From contig NC_090610.1 of NCBI RefSeq assembly GCF_004359215.1, positions 8,641,075 to 8,659,273 of the forward strand: a stretch of 18,199 nt of DNA, written 5' to 3'. Made by a program: the position numbers and the translations under genes. The notes under the pieces were generated by a model that did no database searches, had not been told where the DNA came from, and saw only the letters and a program-made list of their open reading frames with translations. Source of the stretch: Bremia lactucae (lineage: Eukaryota; Oomycota; Peronosporomycetes; Peronosporales; Peronosporaceae). Shown here piece after piece: positions 14,911-18,199 of this stretch (positions within the stretch are counted from its first letter, which is position 1; each line of letters starts with the position of its first letter).

Positions 14911-17900
14911 AGTTGTCGAAACAGTAGACACAGCCAAGATTTCGTGGCAAGGCGTCAGCTTGCTGACAGTCAACACCAATGGGATCAAGAAGAATGGCCA
15001 TCTGCTGATTGAAAATTTTCTCCAGCGACACAGCGTCTCTTGTGTCCAAGAAACCAAACTACGTGATTCTCATCATCTCGACACACTCAAGTTCAACCAC
15101 GACGCCCGATTCCAGCACAAACTCTTTGTCAGTGATCCGGGTGCTAACAGCTCAACCCAGACTACCGGTCGGTCAGGTGGAGTGCTGACTGTACTCCGCT
15201 CGGATTTCCCAGGTTTCGACACTGTGGTGGAGCTTCCCGATCTGACAGTCCCAGGTCGCTATCTAGTGATCCGAGTGTCAGTTGGGAATGCTCCCATATA
15301 CATCCACAATGTCTACTCGCCTGTCAACGACTCCGACAAGTTGGTGTTCTTCGATCACCTACGAGTCGACTTGTTCGAAGACAATGCGACGCACCTCGTG
15401 CTCGGCGACCTCAACACACCTCTGGATCCAAGCATGGACTCATCTCAACCCTCGCTTCGTGCTCGTCCTGGACGCAGTGCATGCCTCGGTTGGCTCGGTC
15501 AGCTTGGAGTGGTAGATTCCTGGCGCATCCACCATCCAGATGAACGAGTGTACACAGGTCCTCAGCCACGTAAAAACCGACTCGACTACATCCTCATGTC
15601 TGAAGACTTCAGCAACGCAGTGTACGGCGATGCCAAGTACTTCGAACCCAAGGGTGCAGGTGACCACTTGGTGCACCAAGTCACACTCCGCTCCATGTCC
15701 CAGTTGCATGGTCATGGATATTGGAGATTCCCAGCATATCTGCTTGAGTACCCGGAGGTGGTTGAAGCCATCCAGGGTGAGGCTCAGCAACTACTACAAG
15801 ATATCCAAGCCGCCAAGAACCCAGGCAAGGTCTGGGAACAATGGAAGAAGTCAGTCCGTCGGCTTCTACAGGCACTCCAACGCAAACTTCGATCCCAAAA
15901 TGAAGCTGCAGTCGAAATAGCTCGCAAGACACTCGACGACGCAGCGAAGCGATTCCGCGAAGATCGTCACTCCGTATCCCAGGCTGGTTTCCATGCCGCT
16001 ATGGAAGCATACCGGGACTGTGTGAACAGGTCTAGTTGCTATAACCAAGACGCTGCCTTCGACTTCCAAGCTCAACATGCTGAGACGTCATCCAAATACT
16101 TCTTCCGACCACTAGACACTTCACTCCGTCGAGTCAGTATCGAAGAAGTCCAGACATCGAATGGACGTGTCTCACGCAACTCCCAAGATATCTCAGCGGG
16201 ATTCCGAGCTCACTGGGGATCTATCATGGGAGATCGAGACAGTCCAGCTGAATCTACGCCGCCAACCAACTCCAGCAAAAGATGGAAGTTGCTGAGTACG
16301 ATCGAAAAGCGGCTCTCGACAGAAGAACAAGATCTGCTGAACACTCCAATCTCCGGCGCCGATTTGGCTGACGCACTCAAACACATGAAGGCCAGCTCTG
16401 CTCCTGGGATGGATGGACTCACAGCTGGTTTCTATCAAGTTGCAACTGATGTCTTTGGTGAATGTCTGAGCATCGTGTTCAACTATCAGCTAGCACGAGG
16501 TGAGCTCCTATACTCCCAGCGTCAGTCAGCAGTCTGTCTCTTACACAAGAAGGGTTCCCGGGCCGATCCGGGAAACTTTCGACCGATCTCGCTCATGGGA
16601 GTCGACGTCAAAGCTCTGTCCAAGACACTGACGTATCGACTACAGCTCTCCCTACCCAAACTGATCCACGTCGATCAGAAGGCGTTCGTGAAGGGTAGAT
16701 CCATCCATCACCACATTCGCTTTCTGGCTGATCTGCAAGATCTCGTGACTGCAAGAGATGAAGAGGCCTACGCCATGTTTCTCGACTTTGAGAAAGCGTA
16801 CGACCGAGTCAACTGGAATTATATGTTCCAAGTGCTTGATCGCATGGGCTGTGGTGGAGCCTTCTCCGACTGGGTGAAGCTGCTGTACACAGGTCAACAG
16901 GCTCACCTTCTGATCAATGGTCACATCCAGCCAGCAATCTGTCCGACACGCGGTGTCAAACAAGGTGACCCGCTCTCAGCATTGCTCTTTCTAATGGTCA
17001 TCGAACCATTGGGTAATCTGTTACGTCAACACGAAGAACATGGCATCTGTCTGACAGAGGATCACACAGTTCCCGGATTGTTCTTCGCTGATGACTCGAC
17101 GTTGCTCTCTAGCTCGATACAAGGTATCCAAGCGCAACTCGAACTTGTCCAGGTGTATTGCGATGGCTCTGGTGCCAAGCTCAACTTGAGCAAGTGTACT
17201 TTGATGCCACTGCATCGGTTACGTGAAGCCCCAGTTATCCCTGGCATCAAGGTACTGCAGAGAGGCGGGAATGTCAAGTTTCTCGGTCTCCTCTTCGGTC
17301 AAGACACAACGGACGATGCCATCATCGAGTTCCTGGATCGACGCTTCTATGAAGGTTTCCTGCTCTGGTTCCGTCGAGCACGAACCTTGAGAGGTCGTCT
17401 ACTCATCGCGCTCACCATGGTTCTTTCTCGGCTCTGGCACTACACGGTACATGTCCCAGTTCCTGACCGCATTGTCAAGAAGTGGCAGTCGACACTCAAC
17501 CGATTCGTGCTCAGTCGTCGCTACGAACGCAACGCCAAGCATATCCAGTTGATCGCCAAGGAGTTCCTGTATCAACCACGCTCGGAGGGTGGATTGCACA
17601 TCCCCAGCATCGAAGCTTCACTCAAGCGTCAGAAGCTCCAACAGTTGCTCCAGTTTGTCGCTGCCTCAACCTCGACGACACGCAACTGGACCACTGCAGG
17701 ATTAACACTCCTATTGCTTGCTCTCCCAGGTTGGGGCCCATGGCAGCCACTCGACTTCCTGACGATCAGTCCGCTGCGACATGGTGCACTACTCAAGCGG
17801 TGTGTCTTGTCCCAATGGTGGAGAGTGGTGTGGTGTCTGTGGTACTCACTCAAGTGGGAAGTCACATGGCGTGATCTCAATCCTCCAGCTCGTCTCACAT

Positions 17901-18199
17901 ACCTGCTCAGACAACCGATCTGGTTCCATGGTGCGTCCGAGTTCCAGTATGTCAAGGCAACTCGAATTGACACTTCAGAAGTCCAGCGTCGTAGCTTCTG
18001 TATGGTTGCAGAGCCCCAGCGCAGTTATCGTCAACACGTCGCCAACGCTTTCCAGATAAGAAGTCTCTCTGACTTCCTATGTCCGGATGGTTCATGGCCA
18101 AACGTCGACGCTTTTGCTCGCTCTCATATCGACTACCAGTACACTGCTGTACCAGCTTACCAGCAATACAAGTGGCTCCGCGCACTCCATGTTGAAGCC
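14885..18199 (+). CDS. LINE ORF2, endonuclease and reverse transcriptase (partial, runs off window)
   Basis: A stop-free frame of 1105 codons runs from the stop at 14882-14884 to the right edge. It encodes the LINE enzyme that nicks target DNA and copies element RNA there. An apurinic-like endonuclease (EEP) domain spans about 14966-15700: T-N-G and Q-E-T-K-L near the start, then N-V-Y-S-P, G-D-L-N (15404-15415), R-L-D-Y-I-L (Asp at 15584) and G-D-H (15659-15667, where many LINEs have S-D-H). A helical linker leads to reverse transcriptase (about 16390-17300): P-G-M-D-G, N-F-R-P-I-S-L, L-D-F-E-K-A-Y-D (Asp 16784), G-V-K-Q-G-D-P-L-S and the catalytic F-A-D-D (17084-17095). No RNase H or 3' end is visible. 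The frame overlaps ORF1 by 26 bases, lies +1 to it, and has no ATG before 15434, inside the EEP domain. All key catalytic residues seen are present. Confidence 0.93.
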   Translation, partial: MAHSVRVRKVVETVDTAKISWQGVSLLTVNTNGIKKNGHLLIENFLQRHSVSCVQETKLRDSHHLDTLKFNHDARFQHKLFVSDPGANSSTQTTGRSGGVLTVLRSDFPGFDTVVELPDLTVPGRYLVIRVSVGNAPIYIHNVYSPVNDSDKLVFFDHLRVDLFEDNATHLVLGDLNTPLDPSMDSSQPSLRARPGRSACLGWLGQLGVVDSWRIHHPDERVYTGPQPRKNRLDYILMSEDFSNAVYGDAKYFEPKGAGDHLVHQVTLRSMSQLHGHGYWRFPAYLLEYPEVVEAIQGEAQQLLQDIQAAKNPGKVWEQWKKSVRRLLQALQRKLRSQNEAAVEIARKTLDDAAKRFREDRHSVSQAGFHAAMEAYRDCVNRSSCYNQDAAFDFQAQHAETSSKYFFRPLDTSLRRVSIEEVQTSNGRVSRNSQDISAGFRAHWGSIMGDRDSPAESTPPTNSSKRWKLLSTIEKRLSTEEQDLLNTPISGADLADALKHMKASSAPGMDGLTAGFYQVATDVFGECLSIVFNYQLARGELLYSQRQSAVCLLHKKGSRADPGNFRPISLMGVDVKALSKTLTYRLQLSLPKLIHVDQKAFVKGRSIHHHIRFLADLQDLVTARDEEAYAMFLDFEKAYDRVNWNYMFQVLDRMGCGGAFSDWVKLLYTGQQAHLLINGHIQPAICPTRGVKQGDPLSALLFLMVIEPLGNLLRQHEEHGICLTEDHTVPGLFFADDSTLLSSSIQGIQAQLELVQVYCDGSGAKLNLSKCTLMPLHRLREAPVIPGIKVLQRGGNVKFLGLLFGQDTTDDAIIEFLDRRFYEGFLLWFRRARTLRGRLLIALTMVLSRLWHYTVHVPVPDRIVKKWQSTLNRFVLSRRYERNAKHIQLIAKEFLYQPRSEGGLHIPSIEASLKRQKLQQLLQFVAASTSTTRNWTTAGLTLLLLALPGWGPWQPLDFLTISPLRHGALLKRCVLSQWWRVVWCLWYSLKWEVTWRDLNPPARLTYLLRQPIWFHGASEFQYVKATRIDTSEVQRRSFCMVAEPQRSYRQHVANAFQIRSLSDFLCPDGSWPNVDAFARSHIDYQYTAVPAYQQYKWLRALHVEA

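Noticed and set aside
15540..15920. 126-aa plus-strand ORF
   Set aside because: It is a shadow in another frame of ORF2, whose correct frame carries the endonuclease motifs.
1..18199. CRISPR arrays, rRNA and tRNA genes
   Set aside because: No direct-repeat/spacer pattern and no tRNA-like arms or rRNA segments were recognised. The tandem repeats found have no unique spacers.

Overview
The window looks like a piece of an oomycete nuclear genome, most likely Peronosporales (Phytophthora or a downy mildew). The basis is intronless, closely packed eukaryotic genes, a canonical oomycete Inr plus FPR core promoter before one gene, a decayed Ty3/gypsy element and a long LINE of kinds common in these genomes, and a 100-N scaffold gap. 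The species cannot be named from the sequence alone.

Layout from left to right. Positions 1-970 hold a broken Ty3/gypsy pol fragment on the minus strand (RT connection, RNase H, integrase zinc-binding region). About 2 kb without a convincing gene follows. A FAD/NADPH-dependent ferric-reductase/NADPH-oxidase family membrane protein lies at 3046-4746. Directly behind its stop codon is a 100-N gap whose right edge is a 64-65 bp tandem repeat. Two tandem paralogous L-type lectin cargo receptors follow (5361-6611 and 6858-8102), then a membrane-anchored prolyl 4-hydroxylase (8242-9810). The hydroxylase carries an extra C-terminal domain resembling the VHL beta domain. A 20-bp minisatellite lies between it and a convergent ESF2/ABT1 ribosome-biogenesis gene (10674-9961, minus). 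ESF2 shares a 105-bp divergent intergenic region with a SEC20/BNIP1-type SNARE gene (10780-11484). From about 12.1 kb to the right edge runs a LINE with an intact 904-codon ORF1 and an ORF2 (apurinic-type endonuclease plus reverse transcriptase) that stays open to the end of the window.

Four of the six host genes (two lectins, prolyl hydroxylase, SEC20) act in the ER/Golgi pathway, so the block reads as a small secretory-pathway neighbourhood. ESF2 is a nucleolar housekeeping factor. Coordination among them is inference only.

The most interesting points are these. The prolyl hydroxylase appears fused to a VHL-like hydroxyproline-reading module that keeps four of the five pocket residues. LINE ORF2 has no ATG before its endonuclease domain and overlaps ORF1 in the +1 frame. 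Both lectin cargo receptors end in a K-x-H-x-x tail instead of KKxx.
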